Shown: positions 1 through 11,439 of the stretch, in pieces
Layout: each line of letters opens with the position of its first letter
Position numbering within the stretch: position 1 is the stretch's first letter
Assembly: GCA_003049465.1 (NCBI GenBank)
Contig: PYSS01000044.1
Coordinates: 1 to 64,000, forward strand
Origin: Magnaporthiopsis rhizophila
Lineage: Eukaryota > Ascomycota > Sordariomycetes > Magnaporthales > Magnaporthaceae
Reading direction: 5' to 3'
DNA length: 64,000 bases
The notes under the pieces: model-generated
The model's database searches: none
Told to the model about the DNA's origin: nothing
Seen by the model: the letters and a program-made list of their open reading frames with translations, nothing else
Program-made: the position numbers and the translations under genes

Positions 1-1
1 G

Positions 2-310
2 CTCAGGGGCAATGGTGGTCGTGATGATCACCACGGGCTCGGGAGCAGCAGCCACGGCCATCGGCGGGGGAGTCGGGGTCGGCTCGGGAGCCGGCGGCGG
101 CGGCGGAGGCGGAGGCGGAGGCGGAGGCGGCGGAGTGGGAGTCGAGGTGGCGGAGGTCGACGTCGTGGTGCAGGGACGCTTCCACTTGCCGAAGCGGCGC
201 ACGTCCTTGTAGTAGGCCTTGCGCGCGCCGGGAGCCGACTCGTTGGGCAGAGCCACCGCGCCGGTGACTAGCAGGGCCGCCGTGAAGAAGGCCTTGGTCG
301 AGAGCTGCAT
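2..310 (-). CDS. Secreted proline-rich protein, 5' part only
   Basis: The frame opens with ATG at 310 and runs off the left edge without a stop, so at least 103 residues are seen. Residues 1-20 (MQLSTKAFFTAALLVTGAVA) form a clean signal peptide: a basic n-region, a hydrophobic core and an AVA-type cleavage site. A short basic segment (about residues 30-48, rich in K, R, Y and W) contains a KR pair. It is followed by a Thr/Ser run and then about 13 consecutive prolines (roughly residues 62-75), then a Pro/Thr/Ala stretch. This suggests a cell-wall or extracellular linker-rich protein. No catalytic domain is visible in the part present. The family is not recognised, and the C-terminus lies outside the window. 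Confidence 0.72.
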   Translation of the reverse strand, partial: MQLSTKAFFTAALLVTGAVALPNESAPGARKAYYKDVRRFGKWKRPCTTTSTSATSTPTPPPPPPPPPPPPPPAPEPTPTPPPMAVAAAPEPVVIITTTIAPE

Positions 311-3110
311 CGTGACGAAGGGTTGAAGAAAAAAATGGTGTTTTTTGGGGTATCTTTTTTTGCTGGTCGTTTGTCTAATCGTTCTTTTTTGCTGGAAAGT
401 CGTACAAGAACTTTCGAGACAAGGGATATCAAGGAGTGACTGTTGGCTCGTTGTTTGGGGGTTCTTGCAAAAAAGCGTCGAGCTTGGAAAAAGGAGTGTG
501 GTCCAGCGCTCTGCGCGACTTTTGTCTGATAGAAAACGCCACGAAAAAAAGGAGTGAATGGGCGGTGATGGCCGTGTGTGCGGTGAGGGAAGAAAAAAAG
601 AAGAGAAGGGGTGGTGACATCGCCGTGCGGAGAGCGGCTTTCTTATAACAAGGAGCATCTCCCCTTGCCAGTGTGGTCCCCGCCCACCCTTCCGTGCCCT
701 GCGCCCTTGGCCAGCCCACCACCACACACCTCACACCTGGGCCGACTGTGCGGTCGCAACCAAGCGGCAATGGAACTGGAACATGGGGGCAGGGTCTCAT
801 CCATCGTGGCCCGTATGCCAGTTCTCTTCCCCCAGCTCCATTTCCCTTGTTTCGTCGCCGGGAGTTGGCAGGGCGCTAATTGGCAACCGCCCGCTATGCA
901 GCAAGCCGCAACTTTTTCCGACGCAGAGGCCAGTTCGTCCGACCACCCAGCTGGGGGGAAATCCGCTGGAGGACGACCCCTGTAGCGATTTGACGCCAAA
1001 GTCACATCCGCCCCGCGTCTCACTCCAGAGAAGCTTGAAAGCACCAAGCGGGCGGACCGAGCTTCTCGGACTCGTCCTTGTCCGTGGTAAACGACACAGG
1101 GCAAGGGCGGTGGAAGAGCCAAGGCGGCAAGGCGAGCCTTGAGTCGTGAATCTGAACTTTCACATTTGCTCCCGCCGCCTGTGCCAGCGCGCTCCTTGGT
1201 AGCGCCGATGGAAATTGGCAGTGCGGCGGAGGGCACAGCGACGATCTTTACTATGCAGAGGGTGTCCAAAATTGCAAAGGGCTGATGCCATCACCCTCTA
1301 GCCGCCGCCAATAAACAAGGAGTGGCAGCCTTTCACATTGATTGGATAATTTGCCAAAATCGCGCATGTTGGCTGTTGGATCAAGCAGTGTCGTCCGTCC
1401 CTTGGCCCTTGCAAGGAAAGACTAAAAGGCAAGACATTGGACGGGCAAGGACTTTTTTGCCCCCTATTTTCGTGGCGGTTTCACCATTGAGCCTGAATGC
1501 AGGGGCAGCATCAGCACTCGGGCAGGGGTGGGCCCCGCACCAAGTCCCGCTGACGTAAAGGGCGCTAGCGACGCCGCAATGAAAACAATTGCACGTCACT
1601 TTATTTGGGGCCTGGCGTGCCTGGAAACCAAGTTGAAGGATGGATTTGCATCCGGGTTCGGAGAACCGGTACCAGGAATGGAAACTCCCGACGGCATGGA
1701 GTTTTGCTTGGCAGGGGGGATGACAACCGCCTCACCATGGCGGGATCTGCGGCTGACTGGCGAGGCGTTCTGAAATAGAAGAAAAAGGAAATATGATCAA
1801 TCTCCTCGCTTGCGCCAGCTTGGCAGGGCTGGTGAGACTCGAATCGCACCAAGCAGACAACAAAAAACCAAAATCGAGCCTTTGCACACGGACGGCAGTA
1901 CGTACCAGGCATGGTGGATGCCTCGATAATCTGGCAGCGTGCGGGAAGACCCCGCCCGTCGCGTTTCATCCCTGGTACTTTCGGTAGCTTGGCCACGGGC
2001 AATAAGATGAATTTGCAATGGAACCTGGGGTCGTTGTCAAGCATCACGCAGGCAGCTGGATATTGCACAAAATGAAAGGGAGGCTATTTTTTTCCCTTTC
2101 GTCTCATCAAAAAGACAGCCACGCCGATCCGCCACAACCCGGATAACATCCGCCTCCCACTCTGGGAACGAAGTCCGAAAAACATGATCGTGGGATTTCA
2201 CAGTGCGGCTGAGATTTTTTGTTGCATTCTGGACTTGCCTGTCACACTCACACGACAACCAGCTCGATCCCGACACCACCTCAGCGCATGTCCATCCCGA
2301 AATGGCCGTCCAAATTGCCAGCCAGTGTAAAGTTGGCGGGCTAGTCGAGTATGATTCGCACCATCGCCGGGGAGGAAATCACCTGCAAGGGTCGGATTCC
2401 CAGGCCAGCCACCGCCCGGTGCTCGCACGGCCGATGCCCAAACCCGCCCTAAAAATTCCCGCCACTGTTCGTCCGCCCTGCGCATAGCCGCCGGTTCTGG
2501 TTCTGAACCCGGATCCTGGCCAACCTACCGGGATTCTCGTCCAACTTTGTTATTCCGTGGCATCCTTTTTTCCCCTCACTCTGCCAAGGAGGAAGCAAGG
2601 TTCGCAAGGAAAATCTTCCTCCTCTCCTCCTTCCGGATATTACAGCAATCTATTTCCTGGACGGAAACATCGGTCTGGACGTCTTGGCTTGAGCTACCTT
2701 GGTTAGAAGCCCCTGGTGTCCAGCCGTCCAGTCCCTCTAATTTTCCGTTATTTCCCTGCCTGGCCTTTACACCGCCACGAGCCTCTCTCGGCCATGGAAG
2801 CAAAGCCGGCCAAAAGACGGTGCGTTGAGTCTGCCCTACGCAACGGCAAACCGTCCCAGTCCGAGCGAGATGCCGGCGTGCATCCGCGGGCGTATTGCGC
2901 TCGGTAAGGTTTTGCATATCGATACCTAGTAGATAGGTAGCTAAGGATGGTCCCCGTGCGCCCTGACCTGTGCCGTTATGCTTGGACCGCCGCATATCCA
3001 AAATGGGTAACTAAAGCGATGAACCGGACAGACCGAACGTGCTCAGACGGCTCCTAGAAGGGAGACGTCGGGTAAAGGGCACCTCGGGTTCCCGCCCCGG
3101 TATAGGCGCG
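311..3110. other. Gene-poor interval upstream of the secreted proline-rich gene
   Basis: I see no supportable gene here. The longest frames (for example 643-1269 minus and 1601-2068 minus) have no recognisable domain and no credible start or splice context. The first few hundred bases contain A/T-rich runs consistent with the 5' leader and promoter of the minus-strand gene at 2-310. A weak TATA-like element reads TTATAAG on the minus strand near 642-648. Confidence 0.5.
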
Positions 3111-3114
3111 TGCT

Positions 3115-3151
3115 TCCTCGGACGGGTTCCTCGGACGGGTTCCTCGGACGG
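3115..3151. repeat. 13-bp unit repeated three times
   Basis: The unit TCCTCGGACGGGT occurs at 3115-3127 and 3128-3140, and again with a truncated end at 3141-3151. The three copies are identical over their shared length, so the duplication is recent. No gene overlaps it. Confidence 0.85.
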
Positions 3152-3554
3152 TGGTTTGGCGTCCGATATGGCGCAATCTGTTGGCCTGCTGCGGCGGACG
3201 TCCTCGCGTCAGGCTCTCTCAGCCACCACGGGACGGGTGGCCGTGACGCAGAAGGGCAAAGCGGCATCCGACCTCTAGTACGAGGCCGCCGACCGCGGAC
3301 CCGTCCCGCGGCTTGTCTGTTCGGTTATCCGCCGCGTTGGCTCTTGCGAGGACAGCATTCTGGTACGAGTCTCCTGCTCGGGCCCTTTCCTCAGCCTCGC
3401 GCCAGGGTGCGGCTGCTAGAAGAAGCCTGCCGACCTGTGTCTAGATTTATGTACATAACCTTGCGTTTGTCGACCAAGAGCTGCTCCTTTTCTAAGCGTC
3501 CCCGACCCTCTATATGTAAGTCCATTCGCGGAACTACGCGTAGGGTATTCACAT

Positions 3555-3651
3555 CTCTTTTCCTATTCCTTAACTCTTCCTATTTCTTATCTCTTCCTAT
3601 TTCTTATCTCTTTTCCTATTTCATATATCTTTTTCCTTTTTTTTTTTTTTT
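3555..3651. repeat. Pyrimidine-rich 17-bp tandem repeat ending in a poly-T run
   Basis: The unit CTCTTCCTATTTCTTAT is exact at 3574-3590 and 3591-3607. Diverged copies lie on both sides (about 3555-3573 and 3608-3626), and a T homopolymer follows up to about 3651. It looks like simple-sequence expansion in non-coding DNA. Confidence 0.8.
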
Positions 3652-5699
3652 ATCTATTTTGTTCAAGGAGATTCGCAGGTGTTTTTATGCTAGGAGCGTG
3701 GTGCACGGCAAACTCGGGTTTGGTGGTTGAGGTGCGCGTTTTACTTTGGGCCTATTGCCTCCCTAGCCGCCCACTCGGGACCTGTATCTTCCATTCTTGA
3801 TCACAAGCGAATTTCTGGATAAGGTGACAGGATGGGCAAAGTCAGGTGTAGATCTGACAGCACAAACAGATGATATAGGTCATCTCTCTCTTGGCGTCGC
3901 AGTAGACAAATTCCCGCCGAGATCTCCGTTCAGAAGCCTGGGGTTAACATCCTTTCCTATACAGCAGGCCCGCCTCCTTAGGATAGACCAAGGCGCAATA
4001 TTTTTCAGACACCGGAGACACACAGCTATGGAATTTACTTCCTTCTCAGATATCCATTCCCGTCAATATTTACCTCGTGCGTGTCGAATGGATCACATCC
4101 CTTCAGGCACCCATCTTGTGAAGAATTGGCCCCGGCTGCCTATGCTCGAGACACCTCATCGAGACGGCCCTTTCTGGGGATTACGATAGCAATCAAGGAT
4201 CTTCCAAATATGAGGACAGGTGCTGCGATGTGTACACGAACATGATTCAACCATTGCCAAGCATCGCAGCAACCCCTTTTGGGTATCCGTCACCAACAGG
4301 CGAGGATCGGCAAGGCTCAGCTATCTGCCCATTGCGCGCAGCTGCCAGAACACACCTGATGCTCGACCGAGATGCAACTCACCAGCAGGACCATCCACAG
4401 CTCTCACTGCGAGCGCCAGCTGGCCGCCTGGGAGAGCGGCGCAGGTTAGCCTCTCCACCGACATGGTCTGCGCCGGCTATCGGTGCAAGATTGCGAGTCC
4501 CTCCTGAAATGCATCGTGAGCACTCGGCAGCCAGTCTGGCGATTGCCTCAAGCTCAATATTCCGGGCGGCGCAAAAATCTTGGCATTACCCGCGTGTCCA
4601 AGTCCAGCAGCGACTCTATCATGTCCGGCGTGGGTGCCTCGTGACAGCCTCTGCTGTCAGGGGGCAACCAGTACATCGGCGCACCGCATGTGCGGCGATG
4701 CTGGCGTCTTGGCGCGCAGCTTCCGAGTTACCGGCTGTGATGGAGCGAAATATGGGGTGGTTTCCATTCTTCTGGAGTCTCGTGGGCCGTGGATCTGTCG
4801 CCACTGAGCGTTGGTGGGAACGAAAGGCCGGGGAAACTTCCCGTCAGTCCGTACGATGGGGCCACAGCAAGGCCTCGCCGCTCGTGCCGCGAAACACTGC
4901 CGGCAGGCGGTCTTCTCGTTTCGTCAGGACAGCAAGGACAGCAAACATGTGGCAAACGGGCCTGATTGTGCTCGTTGGTCCTAGGCCACAAAGGAGCCCC
5001 TGGGGTTTTTTTTTTTTTTTTTTTTTTTTCGACGCTCCACATACGCAAGTCTCCTGCTTCGTTTTTGGTCCCATCGTCTACCGGATCTCCAGACCAAGTA
5101 GTATCCGATCTCGGTGATCTAGACTTTGGGGGCGGTTTAGTTTCGAGAATGCTGTGGTTGCTTCCTTATAGCGCTAATTTCTTTACGCCATTGTCTGGTG
5201 TTCGTGCGAGAGTTTACGTGTAAGCCGGGAGCCCCTACATTGTATGACGTCCGCCAGTCTGCTGATCATCTGACGGCATGGCGAAGGATATTCGCCGAGT
5301 CACAAACTGGCCTCAGGAGGCTTGCGCCAGTGGCAAATCGATGATGGCTGGGCCGCGGTTCTGCATGACCGTTGGAAGCGTTGGAAGCGGTTGCGGCCCG
5401 GACGGTTTGCGGTTCATGCAGGGCGTGTTTTACCGTCGAGACGCCCGTCCTCGACGCCGTCACCTTCTAGTCTGTCGGGAAGGAGCGGGAGTCTCAGGGG
5501 CAGGTACCCACATATTGGACCCACAGCCATGTGCCAAACCGGCATCGGGCGAATGTGACGCGCACAGCTCTCGCGCCAATTTCAACTCCAGCCAAGAAAC
5601 GCAATCGCTGCCACGCGGACCCAAGCAGCCGTTACCACCCCTCCATAGCGGCGCAATTTTCCCTGGCCCCGGCTGCCGAAGCCGGCGAAAAGCAGCAAC
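3652..5699. other. Gene-free interval with decayed-coding look
   Basis: Several medium frames exist (3797-4189 plus, 4230-5117 plus, 4619-4804 minus), but none shows a domain, and the plus and minus readings break each other up. On the minus strand between about 4200 and 4750, protein-like stretches appear in shifting frames separated by stops. This would fit an old pseudogene, but I cannot name it. A T homopolymer lies at 5006-5029. Confidence 0.4.
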
Positions 5700-6500
5700 A
5701 TGTCTAGGAGACCACCCAGAGGAGAATACATCGAGACGGTAGGAAATTCTCTCCCCCATGCTCCTGGACCGGCGCCCGTTTGGCATCCACCGCACCGCCG
5801 TCCCTGCACGCCCCGCCCTACGTCCCGTATACTAACACACCTCCAACTCGACAGGACTCGGGGAACAAGGTGTCGCGCAAAGCCATCCTCGTTGGCACGC
5901 AGAATATCATGCTTGGTGGCAAGACCGTAATACAGCCCGAGGTCATGATCAGGGGCGATCTGTCGCGCACAGCCCCGTCGTCATCGTCCTCGTCCTCCAC
6001 CGCTCCAGCCAGCAATACTGCCGTCACGGTCGGCCGCTACTCTTTTCTGAGCCGGGGCGTCTTCCTCCGGCCACCTGGTCGCATCTATAAAGGGTTTGCA
6101 TTTCTTTTCCCCAGCCGCCTGTCTCCTATTCCCTCTGTTGCGTCTACATATCCGGTCCCGTCCCCGCTGACCCCCGCACAGGGTCTTTACATATATGCCC
6201 CTGCGCATGGGAGACCACGTCTTTGTGGGCGAGAGGAGCGTCGTCCAGGCTGCCACCATCGGCAGCCACGTGCACATCGGCCACAACGTCGTCGTTGGCG
6301 AGTTTGCCATCATCAAGGACTACGTTCGCATCCTCGACGGCACCGTCGTCCCTGCCAACACCGTCATCCCCAGCTTCAGCGTCGTCGCCGGCCAGCCATC
6401 GAGGATTATCGGTGAGGTTCCCGAGGGAGATCACGAGGCTTTTGAGCTTAGAGAGCTCTACAGGACCGTCGGCAACAACCCCCAACCGGCTGCTGTCTGA
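5700..6500 (+). CDS. DCTN5: Dynactin subunit 5 (p25), left-handed beta-helix protein
   Basis: This is a subunit of the pointed-end complex of dynactin, the cofactor of cytoplasmic dynein; in Neurospora p25 is encoded by ro-12. Exons are 5700-5738, 5855-6093 and 6182-6500, giving 198 aa. Intron 1 has a CTAAC branch site at about 5832 and an ACAG acceptor; intron 2 ends CGCACAG. The junctions restore the family motifs EYIET-DSGNKVSR (exon 1/2) and IYKG-VFTYMPLRMGDHV (exon 2/3). Further family signatures are the ILVGTQNIMLGGKT segment, IRGDL, RPP, GSHVHIGHNVVVGE and ILDGTVVP, which build the hexapeptide (LpxA-like) coils. One oddity is a Ser/Ala-rich insert after IRGDLSR (about residues 46-61) that is absent from animal p25. 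The short N-terminus matches fungal homologues. Confidence 0.95.
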
Positions 6501-7227
6501 TCCGCTTTGCGGGCCAAGTCGGATGCTGAAAATTTGCCCGAGCGGATGAGACTTTGCGAATCCCCGGAGGCTCACTAGTCTGTTTGAGGGCGAGCCATAC
6601 TCGGGGATGTGTCATCAGAGAAGCATCTCAACGCCATCTCGGCGTTCCGACGGGACAGCCTCTGTGGCTTCTGAGTCTCCTTGCTCCAGCGCTGCCCCGA
6701 TCGGTCCGTGCTCTGACAGTGCGGACCATTCTCTGCTCGAGATTGGATGCAGTCATCATGGTAGGGGAATGGGAGGTTGGGGAAGCCTATATCGAGTCAC
6801 ATTGTAGAGTTTACTAAGTTCTGGGGCGTTTCAGCCAGCGAGGAACAGAAGTCAGGGCCCTTGGCTTGATAGGTGTGGAGCCGAACGTTGGGCAACCGTT
6901 AGGTAGCCTTCCCAACGGCTGGTACCGCAGCCACAACCAGAAGTCCATACCAACATTCGGCCATGATTCCCAAAGTATCCAGCGCTGAACAACAAAGTAT
7001 ACGGCCCCGTAATGTCTCCGTAAAGTGCTCTTGGTACTATGCCGCACGGCCAAAGCCCAAGTTCAAACATAAAAAGGGCGCCATTTTCCGGCCCTGGGAT
7101 CTGGAGCCCGGAAATTCCTGAGCCAGTACACACTTCTGAGAGGCCAGACTGCTGAATGACCATACTGCTGAAAGTCGTACTTCTGAGAAAATTGCAATTA
7201 GATCGCAACCTCCAGCAGTCAGCTACC
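6501..7227. other. Intergenic interval
   Basis: This holds the 3' flank of the dynactin gene and the 5' flank of the hypothetical gene at 7228. No domain-bearing frame or structured repeat was seen. Confidence 0.5.
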
Positions 7228-7995
7228 ATGTCTCGTCGCTCAGACACCATGCATCGTCGTCCAGGCTCTGACGTCTCCATGCCGGATGCCCCCTCCATGG
7301 AGGATGCCGACGGCTACATCACTGCGTCGCCGCTAGCCAGCAATCCCCACTGGTCTCCTCAGAGCATTGCTCCGGCTGTAGGGCAGGCCGTCGATGAGGC
7401 TGACATTGACCTGCTGTGCTACGCGCTCGCTATGATGACCATCGAGGATCCTGAACGCTCTGGGCCGCAATACGAGCTCACGGTGCGGATGGACATCGAT
7501 CAGCCTGAAGTCGAAGACACTACTACCGACAAGGGCCCCGTCGCCAACCTGGACGAAGTCAAGTCGCAACAGGTGGCGTCGGAAGGAAGCAGCTCCCGCG
7601 CTGGAAGAGCGGCGAGCGACTTCACGGCCGAGGTGCTTGCCGGTCCCTCCTCCTCCTCGCAAGAGGCTGGTGTGCAGGTAGACGCTGTGCAGCCTCAAGG
7701 CAAGGCCAAGAAGAACAAAAAGAAGAAAAAGTCCCAACCCATCAACAAGCACATGTCGGCCTGTCTGGAAGGCTTCCAACAGAGCTACCCCGACGTGTTC
7801 TTGACCCCGGCTACGGCGCACGCTCGTGCTGTCGCTGCTGGTGCCGGTACTGCCTCTGATCGCTATCGCAGGGTCATGCGGGAGCCCGTGCAAGCCCCAA
7901 CCAGCAGGAGGGAGCCAAGTCCAGCGCCTCGCAGAGCGACCCACGACAAGGTGGCGTCGTATCTCGTGGAACCCTGCTTCGGCTCTCTCATCTAG
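7228..7995 (+). CDS. Hypothetical low-complexity protein
   Basis: An uninterrupted frame of 255 aa. I chose the ATG at 7228 (context TACCATGTC) over an upstream in-frame ATG near 7156 because the upstream extension is short and AT-rich and looks like leader. The N-terminal third is acidic and Met/Asp/Pro-rich. A lysine-rich block (KKNKKKKKSQ, about residues 162-172) resembles a nuclear or nucleolar targeting signal. It is followed by a more ordered stretch beginning INKHMSACLEGFQQSYPDVF. The C-terminus is Arg/Ser/Pro-rich. I do not recognise the family. The gene may continue into downstream exons, since protein-like frames persist to about 8470 (for example from 8218), but no confident splice pair was found. 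The 58-bp repeat array begins about 750 bp downstream. Confidence 0.5.
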   Translation: MSRRSDTMHRRPGSDVSMPDAPSMEDADGYITASPLASNPHWSPQSIAPAVGQAVDEADIDLLCYALAMMTIEDPERSGPQYELTVRMDIDQPEVEDTTTDKGPVANLDEVKSQQVASEGSSSRAGRAASDFTAEVLAGPSSSSQEAGVQVDAVQPQGKAKKNKKKKKSQPINKHMSACLEGFQQSYPDVFLTPATAHARAVAAGAGTASDRYRRVMREPVQAPTSRREPSPAPRRATHDKVASYLVEPCFGSLI

Positions 7996-8735
7996 GCTCA
8001 GTGAACCCTTCGCGGGGGGATCCACGGCGCTCTGTCGACTACAAGACATCGCCACAGGCATGCTGTCGCCGCGCTGATCAGCAAAGCACGCTGCCGCCAG
8101 AACAGACCTCAAACCACACAAAGGAAGCCGTTCAAACCACACGTGCTCTCCTCCTCTACCGCAACAAACCCCATCACTCCCCTGCAAAGAACGACCTGAT
8201 CAAACGGCGTTCGGGAGATGTCTTCTGCAAAGAGCGCCTCAGGGAATGCTCAGAAGACGCCGGTGAAGCCAAGAAGCCTGACAAGCTGGCAAGCCGCGCA
8301 CCACTGGAGTTCGTCTACCCTATCGGGTGTCGCTCCCTTTGCCTGTCCACAAAACCCCCGTGGCTGGCATCGTACCGATCACGTCGAGTCTTCCCCACTC
8401 ATCATCAAGTCCTCGGGCCCTACCTATCAGGTTCGCAGGTAGACTCAACTCCCCACCAAGTGATCTAGCCGAGGTCTCCCGATCCTCGGCGAAACTTTCT
8501 CTCCACCAAAGAGAGTTCGGGACGTGGGCGCAAAACAAGCCTTCGTGAAAGCAAAACCCTACGTCGCTCCGCAGAAGCAACTAGGTCGGCATAACAGACG
8601 TCACTACTGTTGCGGGTGCCGTAAATCACAAAATCTGCCGCTCCACTAGCAAAGCCCAAGAGCAAACCAGAGCAAAAGACACACACCAGCCGCAGAGCGC
8701 AATAAACAAAAGCCAGCTGCCGCATCACCACTACC
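7996..8735. other. Stretch between the hypothetical gene and the satellite array
   Basis: It contains two plus-strand frames (8001-8468 and 8218-8442) with no known domain. From about 8640 the sequence starts to look like very diverged copies of the repeat that follows. It could be 3' UTR or remaining exons of the gene at 7228. Confidence 0.35.
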
Positions 8736-8739
8736 AGCC

Positions 8740-9221
8740 GCGGAGACTAGCCATCTCTCGGCCTCTGACGAACAAGCCACCCCACTACCAGCCGCGAGCA
8801 GACTAGCCATCTCTCAGCGCTGAAGAACATCATCAGACACGCCGGAGGCTAGCCACCTCTCGACGATACTGAAGAGCAGCCACAAACAAACAACTGCCAG
8901 CCGCGGAGACTTGCCATCTCTCGACCGCTGATGAACATACAACAACCACTACCATCCCAGCAGAAAGCAGAGCCTTGCAACCTCTTGCCGAGCTGATGCC
9001 AGCACTACAAAAAAAAAAAAAAAAGCGGAGACACGGTAGCTCGTTCTCTCGCAAACAGCTGATGAAAGAATTCCCACTGCCGGCATGCGCGGAGACTCTC
9101 CATCTCTCGACGCGCCGATGAACAAAACCTCTTCCGGCCGACACAGAAAGAGCCTGGTCAGCTCTAGTCGCGCTGATGCCAGCCGCACATCAAGAGACTA
9201 GCCATCTCGTGCCGCTGATGA
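8740..9221 (+). repeat. Degenerate tandem array, about nine units of about 58 bp, each with a hairpin
   Basis: Unit anchors lie near 8743, 8799, 8843, 8903, 8966, 9025, 9089, 9147 and 9192. The consensus core is a stem GGAGA, a loop CTAGCCA and a stem TCTCT, followed 5-20 bases later by CTGANGA. Stem pairs change together. The innermost A-T pair becomes G-C in the copy near 8843 (GGAGG / CCTCT) and C-G in the copy near 9147 (AGAGC / GCTCT). The CTGANGA element varies mainly at N (CTGACGA, CTGAAGA, CTGATGA). The copies near 8799 and 8966 pair less well. No protein frame spans the array. Its function is unknown. Confidence 0.75.
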
Positions 9222-9228
9222 CACCACG

Positions 9229-9230
<2 letters not shown>

Positions 9231-9258
<28 letters not shown>
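9231..9258. repeat. CA dinucleotide microsatellite, 14 units
   Basis: An uninterrupted (AC)14 run directly after the last 58-bp unit. Confidence 0.97.
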
Positions 9259-9260
<2 letters not shown>

Positions 9261-9322
9261 CATGGCAGGGTTTGTATGCAAGGGGGAAATCTGATTTTTG
9301 TCGTTCCATCAGCGTTTGCGTC

Positions 9323-9323
<1 letters not shown>

Positions 9324-9361
<38 letters not shown>

Positions 9362-9372
9362 CNTTTTTTTTT
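9324..9372. repeat. Poly-T tract with an ambiguous base
   Basis: 38 T, then CN, then 9 T. The N at 9363 inside the homopolymer marks an unresolved base or a closed gap, so the true length here is unknown. T-rich sequence continues to about 9760. Confidence 0.9.
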
Positions 9373-11430
9373 GCTGTTCTGTCCGCCAGTGTCATTGTTG
9401 TTTTTGCTTGCGCGCGAAAAAAGAAAGGGGTAACCCACCAAAAACATCTGCTTTCTGTCGTTGTCTTTTCTGCTTCTGTTTCGTTGCTGTTTTTTGTCGT
9501 CGTCGTTTCTGCTTTCTTTTGCCAAAAAAACAGATGAAAACGAACAACTACAAAAAAAAGTCTGCTGTTGTTTCCTGTCTTGTTTCCTGTCTTGTCTTGC
9601 TCAGACACCTCCCAAAGAAGAATGGGACAAACCACCAAGAGGTTTTGCTGTGCGTCTGTGGCGTCTGGGTCTGGTTTTTTCTGTGGTTGTGCTCTGCTGT
9701 CATCTCTGGTCTGCTGTTCTGCTCTTTTTTCTTGCTTCTGCTATTCCCAAGGATGAATGGGGCAGTCCGTCGTAAGACAGGGTCTGCGGGTATGCAAGGA
9801 GGACATCATGGCATGGTGATGTTTCTAGCTTCATACCGGGCTGCGTAAGCCTAAAACGCAGCCGGGCGACACACAATACACACGTGTTATGCCCAAACTT
9901 TGATGTGCTCATTTACGCTGTGACTCTACCCAAGAGAGCCCCTTGATACTTGTAGTGATGCCGAACGACGACTTCTTCCCTCCCCTAGTGATGTCCGTAA
10001 CCCAATAGATGTCGGATCATCTTCCTCCTTTATTTGCTCTTGCAAAGGAAAAAAAATTGGCAAGGTGGAAAAAAAATGCGCACTTGGAAGTATCTGGTGC
10101 TTCAGATTTATTGCATACCCATAAAATCTATATGGCAAAATGCTGTCCTCGAAGTAGGCTTCATACCAACGAATGTATCAACCTTCCCGGCGACTGGGTC
10201 TTCTAGAAGCCCGTCAATGGTATTCTTTTCGAAGACCGAGTCAGTCTTGTCTTGTCGCTTCCTCTTTCTTGGCCTGGGTAGAGTGAAGAGTGCGCGCGGG
10301 GTCGTGGACGAGCCGGGTGTGCAAGAGAAGAGCAATTTACGGGCAAAACAGATGACCGATCAGGTCGAGCCGTTTACACGACCTCGGGATTTCGCTGAGG
10401 CCTTCTTTTTTGCGGATGCCTCTTATAATGTGCTTTAAAATGAACAAGCTGGAAAGGCCGCGGATGCCGCCTCCGTTTGTGGGTGTTGGCCGGGTATAGC
10501 GTCCCGCGGAGGGTCACGTCGGAGGGGTTTACCTAGAGAGAAGATGCGTAACGGACGTGGGGAGTTGTGATTCATGGTGGGCGGTGGTAGAAAACCAATG
10601 GCCAATCCCCAGGGACGGAGCCGTGGAGACTGAGAAGAGTTGAGATCTGGTTCTGGCGCCGGGCAGTGGCGTGAAGAAGCTGTCTTCGCGTCTTGAAAGA
10701 GAACTGTGCGGGAAGGCGGCCGAGGCGTTCTGTTTGCTTACTACCCAGCTTTTCCTCAGGGGCTACGTGGAGCTTCTGCCACCCAGCGACATGGCGCCTA
10801 TCGATAACAGGCTGACTTTAGGACGTCCGTGGCCCAAGTTCGCCGCCACGGACGAGGGGGCGCGGAATAGTGGTAGTCTGGTATGCCGCTTCTGCTCTGC
10901 GTCGCCGAGATTGATGCGAAACTCATCGGGCAAAAAAGTCGCTTTGTTCTGGCCACTGATTCCTCGCCCTCGCGAGAGCTGGATTCTCTAAAAATGGCGC
11001 CGTGGTGCTCACCCTCAGACGCATTGGGTGGGCCTTTTTTGCTACCAACCATCGCCAATACATTCATTATCATTGCCGCGTTATTTGAGTTGGAGTCGAA
11101 TGGTTCGCGGTTCTCGCGTGCACGCGCCTTCTCCCTTTCGAGCCTGTGGTCCAGGGCGCCTGTCCAGAACCGGCCCGGTTGGTCTCGACTGCTCAGTCAT
11201 GGGTCGAGGGTGAGTCGTCCTTCCGGAGGTCCGGTTGAGGGTACTTCTTGAGGGCTTGGAGGAAGCCGGGCTCGCTCCGTGACGACAGCGGTCCCAGGCA
11301 TGATGGGGGTCCAGGAAGGGTCCGCGCCTTCGTCTCGAGGAAAAGACCTTCTTGCGTGCGTGCCGGGTGTCCTGGCTCGTGCCGGCAAATACGCGTGGAG
11401 CGAGTTGTAGGTTCGATCTGGCTATCTTGC
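9373..11430. other. Gene-free interval, T-rich then mixed
   Basis: 9373-9760 is T-rich with many short frames caused by composition bias. Between 10108 and 10335, a minus-strand frame reads like a protein fragment (FEKNTIDGLLEDP then VDTFVGMKPTSRTAF), but it has no start, splice or recognised family. It may be a decayed exon. Nothing else can be supported. Confidence 0.4.
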
Positions 11431-11439
11431 TGCCGTTCT

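Noticed and set aside
643..1269. 208-aa minus-strand frame near the left end
   Set aside because: No signal peptide, no domain, no promoter context, and overlapped by equally long frames on the other strand.
1836..1850. Possible tRNA T-arm (TTCGAGT on the minus strand)
   Set aside because: Flanking bases do not form the T-stem, and no acceptor or anticodon arms could be folded. No tRNA or rRNA gene was identified in the window.
8740..9221. Hammerhead ribozyme or C/D snoRNA array, suggested by CTGANGA / TGATGA motifs after a hairpin
   Set aside because: CTGANGA matches the hammerhead core, but no stem II hairpin, no following GAA(A) and no consistent cleavage triplet were found. For C/D RNAs, no separate D box with terminal stem was visible. 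Kept only as a structured repeat.
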